From contig NZ_BMOP01000001.1 in NCBI RefSeq assembly GCF_014647135.1, forward strand, positions 62,001-126,000: a stretch of DNA of 64,000 nucleotides, read 5' to 3'. Below the pieces are notes generated by a model. It searched no databases. It saw nothing but the letters and a program-made list of their open reading frames with translations, and was not told the DNA's origin. This document shows positions 40,349 through 50,267 of the stretch, in pieces; position 1 is the first letter of the stretch; each line of letters opens with the position of its first letter. The position numbers and the translations under genes were made by a program. The stretch comes from Shewanella xiamenensis. Lineage in GTDB: Bacteria; Pseudomonadota; Gammaproteobacteria; Enterobacterales; Shewanellaceae.

Positions 40349-41788
40349 TTATAGATAGATATCCCGTTCACCCGCATCGGTTTTTTGCAAGCAGCCGCGC
40401 ACATTGCGCGCCCGTGACGGGCTCATTTTAGCCAGTTCTCGCTCTATCAGCGCATTGCCAGCCTCGCGAGTCTTTTCACTGGCGTAATCGTTCAAATATT
40501 CCTTAAAGGTGATCAAGGCATTGGGCTGGCAGAATTTGCCAATAAACTGCTGTTTGGCTAATCCCATAAAGTGATCGCCAGTTCGTCCTTTGCGGTAACA
40601 ACCCGTGCAGAAAGAGGGAATAGCATCTGAATCAGTCACTAGCTCATAAATAATATCGTCCATCTCTCGTTGATCACCAAGGCTGAATTGCTCGGCATCA
40701 TGTTGATTTTGTTTGCTGTCTTGATAACCACCCGGTGCGGTACGCGAGCCTGCGCTGATTTGTGAAACCCCGAGTTCTAACAGTTCTTTGCGCAGCGCCG
40801 CACTTTCCCGCGTGCTCATAATCAGCCCGGTATAAGGCACGGCAAGGCGAGTGATGGCTACAATGCGCTTAAAGCAGTCATCATCGACCTCATAGGGCGG
40901 TTTTTCACTGATAGCCGAACCATGGGCAGGTTCAATCCGCGGAAAGGAGATGGTATGTGGGCCAACGCCACAGTCTTTTTCGAGTTGCTGAACATGGGTG
41001 AGCATGGCGAGCAGCTCAAATCTATGGTCATACAGGCCAAAGAGCGCGCCGATACCGACATCGTCGATTCCTGCTTCCATCGCCCTGTGCATGGCGTAGA
41101 GGCGGTATAAAAAGTCGGTTTTTTTACCTTTAAGATGGACTTGGCTGTAGGTGTCTTGATGATAGGTTTCTTGAAAGCATTGATAAGTGCCTATCGCCGC
41201 GGTTTTAAGTTGCTTAAAGTCCTCCACACTCATTGGCGCGCAGTTGACGTTGATACGACGAATTTCTCCGCCCTTGCCCTGCTTAACGCTGTACATGGTT
41301 TGAATACTTTCAACAATGGCTTGCACATTATTGCGTGGATGCTCGCCATAAACGGCAAGGATCCGTTTGTGACCCATTTCTTCAAGGATCGTAACCTCTT
41401 GGCGGATCTCATCCTGTTTTAAGGTTTTACGTTTGAGCTCATGGTTATCGGCGTTAAAGCCGCAATAACTACAACTATTGGCGCAATGATTCGACACATA
41501 TAGCGGTGCAAACATCACAATACGATTGCCGTAAATGGTGTTTTTAATCTCACGGGCGACGGTAAAGAGTGCTTCATCCAAGGCCTTATCTTGGTTTTGC
41601 AGCAAAATGGCGGTCTCGCTAATGCTTAAGCCTTCACACTGGCGCGCCTTGTCGAGAATGGCGAGGACTTGCTCGCGACTTGGATTACTGGCGTCGTCAA
41701 TGGTCTGCCAAATCGCTTTATCGTCGATAAAGCTGACGTTGGGATTATAGTCAGTGACGGTAATGGAATGATGCTCGTGTGTGCTCAT
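40349..41788 (-). CDS. hydG: [FeFe]-hydrogenase maturase HydG (tyrosine lyase, radical SAM)
   Basis: A 479-residue enzyme that cleaves tyrosine to supply CO and cyanide ligands of the H-cluster. The radical SAM motif CANSCSYCG lies near residue 105; the C-terminal auxiliary-cluster motif FCTGCYRKGRTGD followed by a further cysteine (GKFCQPNA) is the HydG hallmark that ThiH lacks. It lies 69 bases after the cytochrome b gene and directly before the HydX-like gene. Confidence 0.95.
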   Translation of the reverse strand: MSTHEHHSITVTDYNPNVSFIDDKAIWQTIDDASNPSREQVLAILDKARQCEGLSISETAILLQNQDKALDEALFTVAREIKNTIYGNRIVMFAPLYVSNHCANSCSYCGFNADNHELKRKTLKQDEIRQEVTILEEMGHKRILAVYGEHPRNNVQAIVESIQTMYSVKQGKGGEIRRINVNCAPMSVEDFKQLKTAAIGTYQCFQETYHQDTYSQVHLKGKKTDFLYRLYAMHRAMEAGIDDVGIGALFGLYDHRFELLAMLTHVQQLEKDCGVGPHTISFPRIEPAHGSAISEKPPYEVDDDCFKRIVAITRLAVPYTGLIMSTRESAALRKELLELGVSQISAGSRTAPGGYQDSKQNQHDAEQFSLGDQREMDDIIYELVTDSDAIPSFCTGCYRKGRTGDHFMGLAKQQFIGKFCQPNALITFKEYLNDYASEKTREAGNALIERELAKMSPSRARNVRGCLQKTDAGERDIYL

Positions 41789-41857
41789 GGTTATCTATGC
41801 CCTTGAGTATGAATGCGAAAATGCGGCAGTTGTGAGCAACTGCCGCTGGAGACTTAG

Positions 41858-42541
41858 CTATTTGCTTGTCAGCTGTTCACCATTAGTGGCGATGGGGGCA
41901 ATTTCATTTTTAACCCACAGAGGGGTGTACTCAGCGGCATCATGGTAAGGCACATTACCGTGGATCATCATGGCCTTGAAATCATCAAAGCGGTACACCG
42001 CGAGGAATAAATGCACAGGCAAGAAGGCGGTTAACACTAAGCCTGACACTAAATGGGCCTGACCTAAAAACCACACTATATCCCGCGGCGCAGCATGGGG
42101 AATGAGCCACAGCACTAAACCGGAGAGGATTAATAGTGTGCCGCCAATCAGTACGCAGGCACCAAAGAGTTTTTGGCCTGAGTTGTATTTGTTCATCGGT
42201 GGAATAGGCACTTTTTTACCCAGTAAGAATTTCTGTGGGTAGCCGCCTAACACCATAAACCATTTCACATCGCGCCCTGAGAAACTAAACACACGGGCGA
42301 TAAACAGTACCACTCGATCGAATGCCATGATGGTAAATGCCACGGCATCGAGGGCCATAACAATCCCTGCAATAATGTGCACATCATAGGTTAGCTGCAT
42401 ACCTTCTTGGGAAAGCGGTTTAAAAAACAATAACAAACCTGTCGCGGCTAATGGCAAAAAGCTGAGCAGCAGGATGTAGTGGAAGATCCTGACGTTTAGC
42501 GGATGTTTTAAAATGGGTCTCATATCATGTTCTTGATGCAT
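41858..42541 (-). CDS. Cytochrome b subunit (FdnI/FdoI-like) of the periplasmic hydrogenase
   Basis: A 227-residue membrane protein with four hydrophobic spans and histidines positioned as haem ligands in the formate-dehydrogenase gamma-subunit family (LNVRIFHYILLLSFLPLAATGLLLF; HIIAGIVMALDAV; GQAHLVSGLVLTAFLPVHLFLA). GGAGA lies seven bases before the ATG. In the hydrogenase operon it probably links HydAB to the menaquinone pool. Formate dehydrogenase membership is unlikely since no catalytic subunit is nearby. Confidence 0.86.
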   Translation of the reverse strand: MHQEHDMRPILKHPLNVRIFHYILLLSFLPLAATGLLLFFKPLSQEGMQLTYDVHIIAGIVMALDAVAFTIMAFDRVVLFIARVFSFSGRDVKWFMVLGGYPQKFLLGKKVPIPPMNKYNSGQKLFGACVLIGGTLLILSGLVLWLIPHAAPRDIVWFLGQAHLVSGLVLTAFLPVHLFLAVYRFDDFKAMMIHGNVPYHDAAEYTPLWVKNEIAPIATNGEQLTSK

Positions 42542-42554
42542 TTCTCATCTCCAA

Positions 42555-42875
42555 TCAAGAGCTTAATTTGGTGCGATCGACAAAGTGGGTGTGTAGCAGC
42601 TCGTGGGACATATGTCCTAATGGCTCGCCACCGAACTCTTTGTAGTACTTTTCAACTGCGGGGTTGGCGTGGCTGACACGTTTTTTCGCTAGGCTATCGT
42701 CCTTATATAACCCTTGGCTTCTGGCCTTAATGTATTCATTACGGCGCTCAAGCTTGCTGGTGAACCAGCCGATAGGGATCGCGAGCGCAGCCACAAACGC
42801 GGCGCCGACAGCCATAAATTTACGGCGTGACAGAAAGAAACTGTCCTCGGCAAATAGGTGTTTTTTCTTGTTCAT
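42555..42875 (-). CDS. hydB: Periplasmic [FeFe]-hydrogenase small subunit HydB
   Basis: A 106-residue protein. A twin-arginine signal (LSRRKFMAVGAAFVAALAIP) precedes a short domain with the belt-like segments SHANPAVEKYYKEFGGEPLGH found in small subunits of Desulfovibrio-type [FeFe]-hydrogenases. HydA has no signal of its own, so HydB probably carries it through the Tat pathway as a folded pair. It starts 13 bases after hydA and lies 13 bases before the cytochrome b gene. Confidence 0.92.
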   Translation of the reverse strand: MNKKKHLFAEDSFFLSRRKFMAVGAAFVAALAIPIGWFTSKLERRNEYIKARSQGLYKDDSLAKKRVSHANPAVEKYYKEFGGEPLGHMSHELLHTHFVDRTKLSS

Positions 42876-42887
42876 TTCTGTTTCCCG

Positions 42888-44120
42888 TTAAATGTTACCA
42901 AGCCATGAAGAGCCTTTACCCTCAATAGGTTGACCTCCACCGTTAACGCAACCACCTGCGCAGTTCATCACCTCAATAAAGTGGTAGGGTGAGGTGCCTG
43001 CCATCACATCGCGCAGCACGGGTTCGATGTTGTTGCCCATGTCGTGCACTACGGCGACATTTACGGTCACATTCTGCTTAAGCTGGGTATCAAACAGGCT
43101 GACAGAGGCTGATTTCACCCCTTTTAATCCACGTACGGGTTCAAATTCCAACTTAGCCATTTCAGCGCCAGTCAGCACTTTATGGGCGGTACGCAGTGCC
43201 GCTTCCATCACCCCGCCGGTTGTACCAAAAATAGTGCCCGCGCCTGTGTATTCAGAGAACAAACTATCACCTTGATATTCCGCGGTATTAGCGAGATTGA
43301 TATCAAGCAGTTTGAGTAACTGTGCCATTTCCCTTGTGGTGAGCACGGCATCAATATCTTGGTACGAAGGCGTGTTAGCCCCGTGTTCCTGATGATATTG
43401 CCAAGCCGAGTTAAATTCGGGGCGTGAGGCTTCGAGTTTTTTCGAGGTACAAGGCATCACAGAGACGGTGAAAATATTCTCCGGCTGCATTTGATACACC
43501 TTGGCGCCGTAAGTTTTGGCAACCGTTCCGGCCATTTGCTGGGGCGATTTGGCGGTTGACAGGTTGGGTAAAAGTGCAGGGTAGCGGGTTTCGAGGTAGC
43601 GTACCCAGCCCGGGCAGCAGGAGGTGAACTGCGGCAATGCACCTGCATTTTCTTCACCTTTCACATTGGCATGGAGGCGATGAATAAACTCACTGCCTTC
43701 TTCCATAATGGTGAGATCGGCGGCAAAGTTACAATCAAAAATCTTAAAGCCCGCCTGATTCATGGCGCCATAGAGTTTACCTGTCACCAGTTCGCCCGTG
43801 CCTAAGCCAAATTCTTCACCAATCGCCACCCGTACCGCAGGGGCGATAATGCCAACGACGGTGGTATTCTTATCGGCGAGTTTTTTAATCACGGTTTCAA
43901 GGGCGCTGTGGGTTTCTTCAATGGCGCTAAAGGGGCAGTTGATTAAACACTGTCCGCAACTTAAACATTTATCTTCATCGATAGAGTGCGCTGCACCCGA
44001 GGCACCATTAATGGCGTGGGTTGGGCAGAACTGTTTGCAAGCATCACATCCTTTGCATTTGGATGCATTAATCTTGATCAGCCCTTGGATTTCTCCTGGT
44101 TGATAAGTTGTCGCTGTCAT
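42888..44120 (-). CDS. hydA: Periplasmic [FeFe]-hydrogenase large subunit HydA
   Basis: A 410-residue catalytic subunit. Two [4Fe-4S] ferredoxin motifs at the N-terminus (CKGCDACKQFCP; CLSCGQCLINCP) relay electrons. The H-cluster motifs are all intact: FTSCCPGWVRY, MPCTSKKLEA and NCAGGCVNGGGQP. No signal peptide is present. In Shewanella this enzyme mainly forms H2 during anaerobic growth. It is the first gene of the operon hydA-hydB-cytb-hydG-hydX-hydE-hydF and has a long AT-rich upstream region with an FNR-like box. Confidence 0.96.
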   Translation of the reverse strand: MTATTYQPGEIQGLIKINASKCKGCDACKQFCPTHAINGASGAAHSIDEDKCLSCGQCLINCPFSAIEETHSALETVIKKLADKNTTVVGIIAPAVRVAIGEEFGLGTGELVTGKLYGAMNQAGFKIFDCNFAADLTIMEEGSEFIHRLHANVKGEENAGALPQFTSCCPGWVRYLETRYPALLPNLSTAKSPQQMAGTVAKTYGAKVYQMQPENIFTVSVMPCTSKKLEASRPEFNSAWQYHQEHGANTPSYQDIDAVLTTREMAQLLKLLDINLANTAEYQGDSLFSEYTGAGTIFGTTGGVMEAALRTAHKVLTGAEMAKLEFEPVRGLKGVKSASVSLFDTQLKQNVTVNVAVVHDMGNNIEPVLRDVMAGTSPYHFIEVMNCAGGCVNGGGQPIEGKGSSWLGNI

Positions 44121-44262
44121 AGAATTTTGCGTTCCTCATTTTCAACCTGAATTATATTTTCAGTGTTATTTAATGTGTTTGTTAAGTGCTTATGTTGACG
44201 GTTACATTTAATTTGTGAAATTTTAGGCGGTTGGATGATAGGAAATTGAACCTATGAAAAAC

Positions 44263-44276
44263 ATGATGGTGATCAA
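44263..44276 (-). promoter_or_regulatory. FNR/EtrA-like box upstream of hydA
   Basis: Read towards hydA, TTGATCACCATCAT matches 9 of 10 conserved positions of TTGAT-N4-ATCAA. It is about 143 bases before the hydA ATG, in a 633-base AT-rich gap (44121-44753) that contains no gene I can support. Crp and EtrA sites overlap in sequence; either could act here. Confidence 0.5.
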
Positions 44277-44633
44277 GTTTTATGGTTTTTGATAAAACAG
44301 GTGTTTTTAATAGTTTTATTTGCGTTTTTTGAGTTTTTTTGAGAAATAAAAATAACAATCTTGGTTAGTTTTATAGTGGTGATTTTTATATTTTTTATTT
44401 AAATACAGTGTGTTATTTTTCTTTTTGTGTTTACCTACCACTATTTGTGATGTTTTAAAGGCTTAGATTGAAATTTGTTGGTTAATGTGGCTTTTATCAC
44501 TGGATTTTATTTTTAGGTTGGACAAATTGTCCATGTGTAGTCTTGCTTTAAATAATACTAATTAAGACGCTTTGATTGAGTTTTTGGTGAATTGATAATG
44601 CGGTAGATCACAAATTGATAAATTACATAAAAT

Positions 44634-44670
44634 AAAAACCGTCCAAGGAATATTTCTTGGACGGTTTTTA
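44634..44670. terminator. Inverted repeat/terminator in the hydA to S46 peptidase gap
   Basis: AAAAACCGTCCAAGGAA pairs with TTCCTTGGACGGTTTTT-type sequence (one AT-rich loop of about four bases) giving a long stem with A- and T-tracts on either side. It sits downstream of the minus-strand peptidase promoter-distal end (the peptidase stop is at 44754), so it most likely ends that transcript, with possible bidirectional action. Confidence 0.8.
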
Positions 44671-44753
44671 AAGATGCTTAATTTATATTGATTAAATTAA
44701 ACGGTTCATATTAGTTAATTCCATTATCATTAATCATGACAGATTAATAATAA

Positions 44754-46952
44754 TTAGTTTCTTACTAAATCCAGTTCTTTAATCAGATTATCGGCATGGT
44801 CAACTTCATCCATCATCCATAGGATATAACGAATATCCACGTGCACGGCACGGGTGATGGTGGGATTGAAGAACCAATCCTTAGTAATCGCTTCGTAGGT
44901 GGAGTCGAAGTTAAGTCCTACAAGTTCCCCTTTGCCGTTAAATACGGGTGAGCCTGAGTTGCCACCTGTGGTATCTACGCTCGATAAGAAGTTAACTGGT
45001 ACTGAGTTGAATTCTTCTGGCTTGTCCAAACAAGAGAACAGACGGCAAATCCAGCCACGGGGATCTTGGTAGACAGATTTCACTAAGTGATCGCCAAAAC
45101 GTTGCTCGTGAATCGCATCGAGCAATTTTTTCGGGGCATTATAGGGCTCAACACCTGTGTGCTTAGCTACTATCCCATCAAGACGTGTAAATGGCTGTTT
45201 GTACAGCGCATCGTGGGATTGATAACCATCGACCATACCGTAGCTGATGCGTAGCGTACCGTTAGCATCGGGATACACTGGCCAGTTGTTGGCTTTGTAG
45301 TAGTCGATAACGGCGGCCATATATGCAGGGCGAGCGGTAGACAGTTTACCCGCTAGGATTTTTTCTGCCTTTTCCTGCGCCATATTGGTGTCATACAGCG
45401 CGACGGCAAGGCGGATAAACGGATCGCTGCTGGTTTCGAAGGCCTTGGCATCGGCGTCCATCCAAGCCAAACGTTGCGCTTGGTCTGTCAGAGTGGTCAG
45501 CGAATACAGGCCATCAAGTTTAGCCTCTAGACTGACGTTTTTATCGTCCAAATTCAGCATATTGTCTAAGGCCGCAACACGGTTTGGCTGCGATAAATAA
45601 GCATTTAAATCTTGTAACCAGAGGGTTTTATCGACTTTGACATCAAAACTAGAGTCGATACGTTTTAAGCGCGAGCTGAACATGGCTAAGTCGCGCTCTT
45701 GGTAACCGATTTCACGCTCGGCATCACTCTTTTGCTTTTCTTTCGCTAAGCGGTAGAGGTTGTTGGCCGCGGTGAGCAGTGTGCTCGATTGGGCGTTGGT
45801 GAAGTAATAATTGGTTTGGGTTTGCAGTTGCTGCTCCGCCAGTAACACTTCTAGTTCGCTGATAAGATTTTGATTAAGGCTAGAGTTTTTCTTTAACCAA
45901 GCCAGAAAGTCATCTTCACGTTGCTGCTTAATGCCGACGATATCCGTGGCTTTAAAGCCAGCCAGCAGACCGTTGAGCTTTTTCATCCGGTTCGCCATAG
46001 ACGCCATATTGCCCGCATATTTAATCGCGATGTCGGCATCTTCCTGACCCATGGCTTCGATAGTATCAATCTGTAATTGATAGCGTTTTGCCTGAGTTGG
46101 ATACAACCAATCACTGGCAAATTTAAGCTCGCTAGTGAGATTGTAACGGTTGGTCGTGCCAGGATAGCCTGCCACAAACACGCCATCGCCAGCTTTCACG
46201 CCATCGGCGTTCACTTTTAAATAGCTTTTGGGCGTATAAGGAATGTTATCTTCGCTGAAAGCCGCAGGTTTTCCGTCTTTACCCACATAAGCCCGTAGGA
46301 AGGCAAAATCACCCGAGTGGCGTGGATACTCGTAGTTATCAATATCACCACCGTAACCACCAACACTTTCAGGTGGTGCATACACTAGGCGCACATCGCG
46401 GATCATCAATTGCTTGATGAGGTAATATTCCAAGCCATTGTGGAAGCTGCGAACGTTACAGCGGTAATTATCATCGGCTTCACAGCTTTTGATTAAGGCT
46501 TTGCTGTGATTCTCAATCTCTTCGTAGCGTTTTAGTGGATCTTGGCTTAAGTCTTTAGTTACCTCAGCGGTGACATTAGTCACGGCTTCGGTGATGTATA
46601 AACGCTCATTGGGACCGGCCGACGGTTCTTTATCCATTGACGTGGCTAAAAAGCCTTGTTCGAGATAGTTATGCTCTTTCTTAGTGTTATATTGTATCGC
46701 CTTGTAGGCACAATGATGGTTTGTCACAACTAGCCCTTGGGGCGAGACAAAACTGGCGGTACAATAGCCCAGCCCGACAACGGCGTTCATTGGATAACTG
46801 GTGAGATCGGCCAGCTTATCTGCGGGAATATCGATTCCACGCGCGCTGAGTTTGTCTGCAATAGAAGGCATTTGATAAGGTTGCCATTGCCCTTCATCGG
46901 CTGTTGCAATGCCAGAGGTCAGTACTAAGGCTGCAACCAATGCAATACGCAT
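44754..46952 (-). CDS. S46 family dipeptidyl-peptidase, DPP11-type
   Basis: A 732-residue exported serine exopeptidase with a signal peptide (MRIALVAALVLTSGIATA). The catalytic histidine lies in VTNHHCAYK, and the serine in GGNSGSPVF (residue 666). Family S46 enzymes release dipeptides from oligopeptide N-termini. At the position 18 residues past the catalytic serine (residue 684), which separates DPP7 (Gly) from DPP11 (Arg or Ser), this protein has Ser, so Asp/Glu specificity at P1 is expected. It is divergent from dnaB and likely acts in periplasmic peptide use. Confidence 0.88.
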   Translation of the reverse strand: MRIALVAALVLTSGIATADEGQWQPYQMPSIADKLSARGIDIPADKLADLTSYPMNAVVGLGYCTASFVSPQGLVVTNHHCAYKAIQYNTKKEHNYLEQGFLATSMDKEPSAGPNERLYITEAVTNVTAEVTKDLSQDPLKRYEEIENHSKALIKSCEADDNYRCNVRSFHNGLEYYLIKQLMIRDVRLVYAPPESVGGYGGDIDNYEYPRHSGDFAFLRAYVGKDGKPAAFSEDNIPYTPKSYLKVNADGVKAGDGVFVAGYPGTTNRYNLTSELKFASDWLYPTQAKRYQLQIDTIEAMGQEDADIAIKYAGNMASMANRMKKLNGLLAGFKATDIVGIKQQREDDFLAWLKKNSSLNQNLISELEVLLAEQQLQTQTNYYFTNAQSSTLLTAANNLYRLAKEKQKSDAEREIGYQERDLAMFSSRLKRIDSSFDVKVDKTLWLQDLNAYLSQPNRVAALDNMLNLDDKNVSLEAKLDGLYSLTTLTDQAQRLAWMDADAKAFETSSDPFIRLAVALYDTNMAQEKAEKILAGKLSTARPAYMAAVIDYYKANNWPVYPDANGTLRISYGMVDGYQSHDALYKQPFTRLDGIVAKHTGVEPYNAPKKLLDAIHEQRFGDHLVKSVYQDPRGWICRLFSCLDKPEEFNSVPVNFLSSVDTTGGNSGSPVFNGKGELVGLNFDSTYEAITKDWFFNPTITRAVHVDIRYILWMMDEVDHADNLIKELDLVRN

Positions 46953-47074
46953 GTTCTTTCCTTATTTTTAGTTTGAGTATCCGTTGGGTGAGATAACAGG
47001 CCTGTGAAACCACCTGTTTGCTTGACGGGGTTTTATATCATATTTTGTTAAGTTGTTGGAAATCGGGAGTGTTA

Positions 47075-48481
47075 ATGTCACAACAAGGTGCTTTTAAGCC
47101 TAAGAGTAAGCCAAGGGATTTGCAGGTCGATAGCCTCAAGCTACCGCCGCATTCAATTGAGGCTGAACAATCGGTATTAGGCGGCCTCATGTTAGACGCC
47201 GACGCTTGGGATAAAGTGGCTGAAACCGTAGTGAAAGAGGATTTTTATTCTCGCTCGCACCGGATGATTTTCGCCGCCATGCACCGTTTAGTCGAAACAG
47301 GCCAACCTATCGACTTAATTACGGTTTCTGAACAGCTTGAGCTTGAAAACCAACTCGAAGAAGCGGGCGGCTTTGCCTACTTGGGCGAGATTGCCAAAAA
47401 CACCCCGAGTGCCGGCAACATTGTTTCCTATGCTGAAATTGTCCGTGAGCGCGCAGTCGTACGCGAGATGATCCGCGTTGCTCATGAGATTGCCGATGCG
47501 GGTTATAACCCTGAAGGCCGCGATTCCAGCGCTCTACTCGATTTAGCTGAGAGCAAAGTCTTTAAAATTGCTGAGCAGCGCACCAATGCTAACGAAGGCC
47601 CTGAAGGCATCAAAACCATTCTGGAAAAAACCGTTGATAAGATTGAGCAGCTCTACAACAACCCACACAATGGTGTAACCGGGGTATCGAGTGGCTTTAC
47701 TGATCTCGATAAAATGACAGCAGGCTTTCAATCCGGCGACTTGATCATCGTGGCGGCGCGTCCGTCGATGGGGAAAACGACCTTTGCGATGAACCTGTGC
47801 GAACAGGCGGCGATGAATGAAGACAAGCCCGTGCTTATTTTCAGCCTCGAGATGCCCTCAGAACAGATCATGATGCGTATGTTGGCCTCTTTAGGGCGCG
47901 TTGACCAAACCAAAATCCGTACCGGACAACTCGATGATGAGGATTGGGCGCGGGTATCCTCGACCATGGGCATTATGCTTGAGCAAGGCAAGATGTATAT
48001 CGATGATGGTTCAGGCTTAACGCCGACCGAAGTGCGCAGCCGTGCCCGTCGTATTGCCCGCGAGCATGGCGGATTATCGATGATCATGGTCGACTACTTG
48101 CAGCTGATGCAAGTGCCGGCATTATCGGACAATCGTACCCTTGAAATTGCTGAAATCTCTCGTTCTCTTAAGGCATTAGCTAAAGAATTAGAGATCCCCG
48201 TTATCGCACTTTCCCAGCTTAACCGCTCGCTCGAACAACGTGCCGATAAACGCCCTGTGAACTCGGACTTACGTGAATCAGGTTCTATTGAGCAGGATGC
48301 GGATCTCATCATGTTTATTTACCGTGATGAGGTGTATAACAACGACTCTCCCGATAAGGGCACGGCGGAAATCATTATCGGTAAACAGCGTAACGGCCCC
48401 ATTGGACGTGTGCGCTTGACCTTCCAAGGCCAGTTTTCCCGTTTTGATAACTATGCAGGTCCTCAGTTTGAAGAAGATTAA
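47075..48481 (+). CDS. dnaB: Replicative DNA helicase DnaB
   Basis: A 468-residue hexameric helicase. The N-terminal domain (PHSIEAEQSVLGGLMLD) precedes the RecA-like domain with Walker A ARPSMGKTTFAMN, Walker B IMVDYLQLM and ESGSIEQDAD. The ATG at 47075 is chosen because GGGAGTG lies just upstream and the preceding in-frame extension (from 47018) resembles no DnaB N-terminus. It lies 76 bases before alr; dnaB-alr adjacency is common in gammaproteobacteria. Confidence 0.96.
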   Translation: MSQQGAFKPKSKPRDLQVDSLKLPPHSIEAEQSVLGGLMLDADAWDKVAETVVKEDFYSRSHRMIFAAMHRLVETGQPIDLITVSEQLELENQLEEAGGFAYLGEIAKNTPSAGNIVSYAEIVRERAVVREMIRVAHEIADAGYNPEGRDSSALLDLAESKVFKIAEQRTNANEGPEGIKTILEKTVDKIEQLYNNPHNGVTGVSSGFTDLDKMTAGFQSGDLIIVAARPSMGKTTFAMNLCEQAAMNEDKPVLIFSLEMPSEQIMMRMLASLGRVDQTKIRTGQLDDEDWARVSSTMGIMLEQGKMYIDDGSGLTPTEVRSRARRIAREHGGLSMIMVDYLQLMQVPALSDNRTLEIAEISRSLKALAKELEIPVIALSQLNRSLEQRADKRPVNSDLRESGSIEQDADLIMFIYRDEVYNNDSPDKGTAEIIIGKQRNGPIGRVRLTFQGQFSRFDNYAGPQFEED

Positions 48482-48557
48482 TTCCCGGTGTTAGAAGATA
48501 AGCAAAGCTTATGTATTCTTTTTATTTCCAGACTTTTCCAAATAGACAAGGCAAATT

Positions 48558-49634
48558 TTGAAACCTTTTCCTCGAGCAGAAATTAGCAGTACTGCACTGC
48601 AAAACAACCTCGCCGTTTTACGCCAGCAGGCGAGCAGCAGCCAAGTGATGGCGGTGGTGAAAGCCAATGGTTATGGTCATGGATTATTAAATGTCGCTCA
48701 TTGTTTACATACTGCCGATGGCTTCGGCTTAGCCCGTTTGGAAGAGGCATTAGAACTGCGCGAAGGTGGTATTAAGGCGCGTTTATTATTGCTGGAGGGC
48801 TTTTTTCGCAGCACCGACTTACCTTTGTTGGTGGAGCACGATATCGATACTGTGGTGCACCACGAATCGCAAATCGAGATGTTAGAACAGGCAAACTTAA
48901 CGAAGCCTGTCACAGTGTGGCTAAAAGTTGATTCGGGTATGCATCGTTTAGGGGTCACGCCTGAACAATTCACTGCGGTTTATGCGCGTTTGGCAGCCTG
49001 CGAAAATGTTGCCAAACCTATTCATTTGATGACCCACTTTGCCTGTGCCGATGAACCAGATAATCATTACACTCAAGTACAAATGCAAACCTTTAACCAG
49101 TTAACTGCGGATTTACCTGGGTTTAGAACCTTAGCCAACTCGGCGGGTGCGCTTTATTGGCCTAAAAGCCAAGGGGATTGGATCCGTCCAGGCATTGCGC
49201 TCTATGGCGTATCTCCTGTCACAGGAGATTGCGGTGCGAACCATGGTTTGATCCCCGCGATGAACTTAGTCTCACGTTTGATCGCGGTGCGCGATCATAA
49301 AGCGGGTCAACCTGTAGGTTATGGTTGTTACTGGACAGCCAAACAAGATACTCGCCTTGGCGTTGTCGCTATTGGCTATGGTGATGGCTATCCGCGGAAT
49401 GCGCCTGAAGGCACGCCTGTATGGATAAATGGTCGCCGAGTGCCGATTGTTGGCCGCGTATCTATGGATATGTTAACCGTAGATTTAGGCCAAGATGCAG
49501 CGGATCAAGTCGGTGATGATGTGCTACTTTGGGGGCAGGCTTTACCCGTAGAGGAGGTGGCCGAACACATTGGTACCATCGCCTATGAATTAGTGACTAA
49601 ACTGACTCCAAGAGTAGCTGTTTGCTTAGCATAG
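48558..49634 (+). CDS. alr: Alanine racemase
   Basis: A 358-residue PLP enzyme converting L- to D-alanine for peptidoglycan. The PLP lysine motif [13 protein letters not shown] lies near residue 35 and the second catalytic tyrosine region IALYGVSP near 225. It begins with a TTG (TTG AAA CCT) with AAGG upstream; no ATG is available at the right point. Ends with a clear terminator 20 bases on. Confidence 0.95.
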   Translation: MKPFPRAEISSTALQNNLAVLRQQASSSQVMAVVKANGYGHGLLNVAHCLHTADGFGLARLEEALELREGGIKARLLLLEGFFRSTDLPLLVEHDIDTVVHHESQIEMLEQANLTKPVTVWLKVDSGMHRLGVTPEQFTAVYARLAACENVAKPIHLMTHFACADEPDNHYTQVQMQTFNQLTADLPGFRTLANSAGALYWPKSQGDWIRPGIALYGVSPVTGDCGANHGLIPAMNLVSRLIAVRDHKAGQPVGYGCYWTAKQDTRLGVVAIGYGDGYPRNAPEGTPVWINGRRVPIVGRVSMDMLTVDLGQDAADQVGDDVLLWGQALPVEEVAEHIGTIAYELVTKLTPRVAVCLA

Positions 49635-49654
49635 TTTGCTCAAATTAGAATGAC

Positions 49655-49683
49655 AAAACGGCGCTAATGCGCCGTTTTTCTTT
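49655..49683 (+). terminator. Terminator after alr
   Basis: AAAACGGCGC-TAAT-GCGCCGTTTT forms a stem of about ten pairs, followed by TTCTTT. Confidence 0.9.
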
Positions 49684-49802
49684 ATCTAGCATACAGTTAA
49701 TCGATTTACTGATTGGCTATCAGGTTTGCTCTAGTGGAGCAAAGCGTACCCGTTACAGCCAACCAAACATCCAATGTTTTCCTACAAACTTATGATATTT
49801 AA

Positions 49803-50267
49803 TTAATTTTCGAAGCAAACTTCGATAAATGCAGTTCCGTAAGAACTGGTAAATGGCATGATAATTTTGGTGCCGTTGGCTTTATGGGAAATTGTATGCC
49901 CTTGACCTGAAACGACCATTGGTGTTGCCATTTCGAATTCGTAACCCTTTTGTCCTAAAAGATTTTTTGCGCCCCCCGTAACCATATTAGTGATTTCACC
50001 CACCAGATCGGTTACTTCTTCATTTATTTTGCCGGGGTTTTCGCCCAGCATATTTTGCATGATTTGCAGTACCAGTTTTTGCTCAAACGTAATTGAAAGT
50101 GAGCCTTTGGTTTGTGGCCCAACCATACCAATCAAACCTGATACATCGCCTTTGGCTAAGTTGTCAGTTTTGATTTGGGGTTTACCTGGCGTGAGCTCTA
50201 GGCTGGCCATGGTCGAAATAACATTGAGCAGCGACTGCAAAAAAGGATTAATAAAATTGACGTTCAT
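49803..50267 (-). CDS. CheX-like chemotaxis phosphatase family protein
   Basis: A 154-residue cytoplasmic protein of the CheC/CheX/FliY type. It shows GLIGMVGPQTKGSLSITF and the helix EEVTDLVGEITNMVTGGAKNLL, which matches the E-x2-N catalytic helix of CheX (E and N in GEITNMVTG). CheX dephosphorylates CheY-P; here it may act on CheY or another receiver. It is a single gene, convergent with alr. No sigma28 promoter was found upstream. Confidence 0.84.
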   Translation of the reverse strand: MNVNFINPFLQSLLNVISTMASLELTPGKPQIKTDNLAKGDVSGLIGMVGPQTKGSLSITFEQKLVLQIMQNMLGENPGKINEEVTDLVGEITNMVTGGAKNLLGQKGYEFEMATPMVVSGQGHTISHKANGTKIIMPFTSSYGTAFIEVCFEN

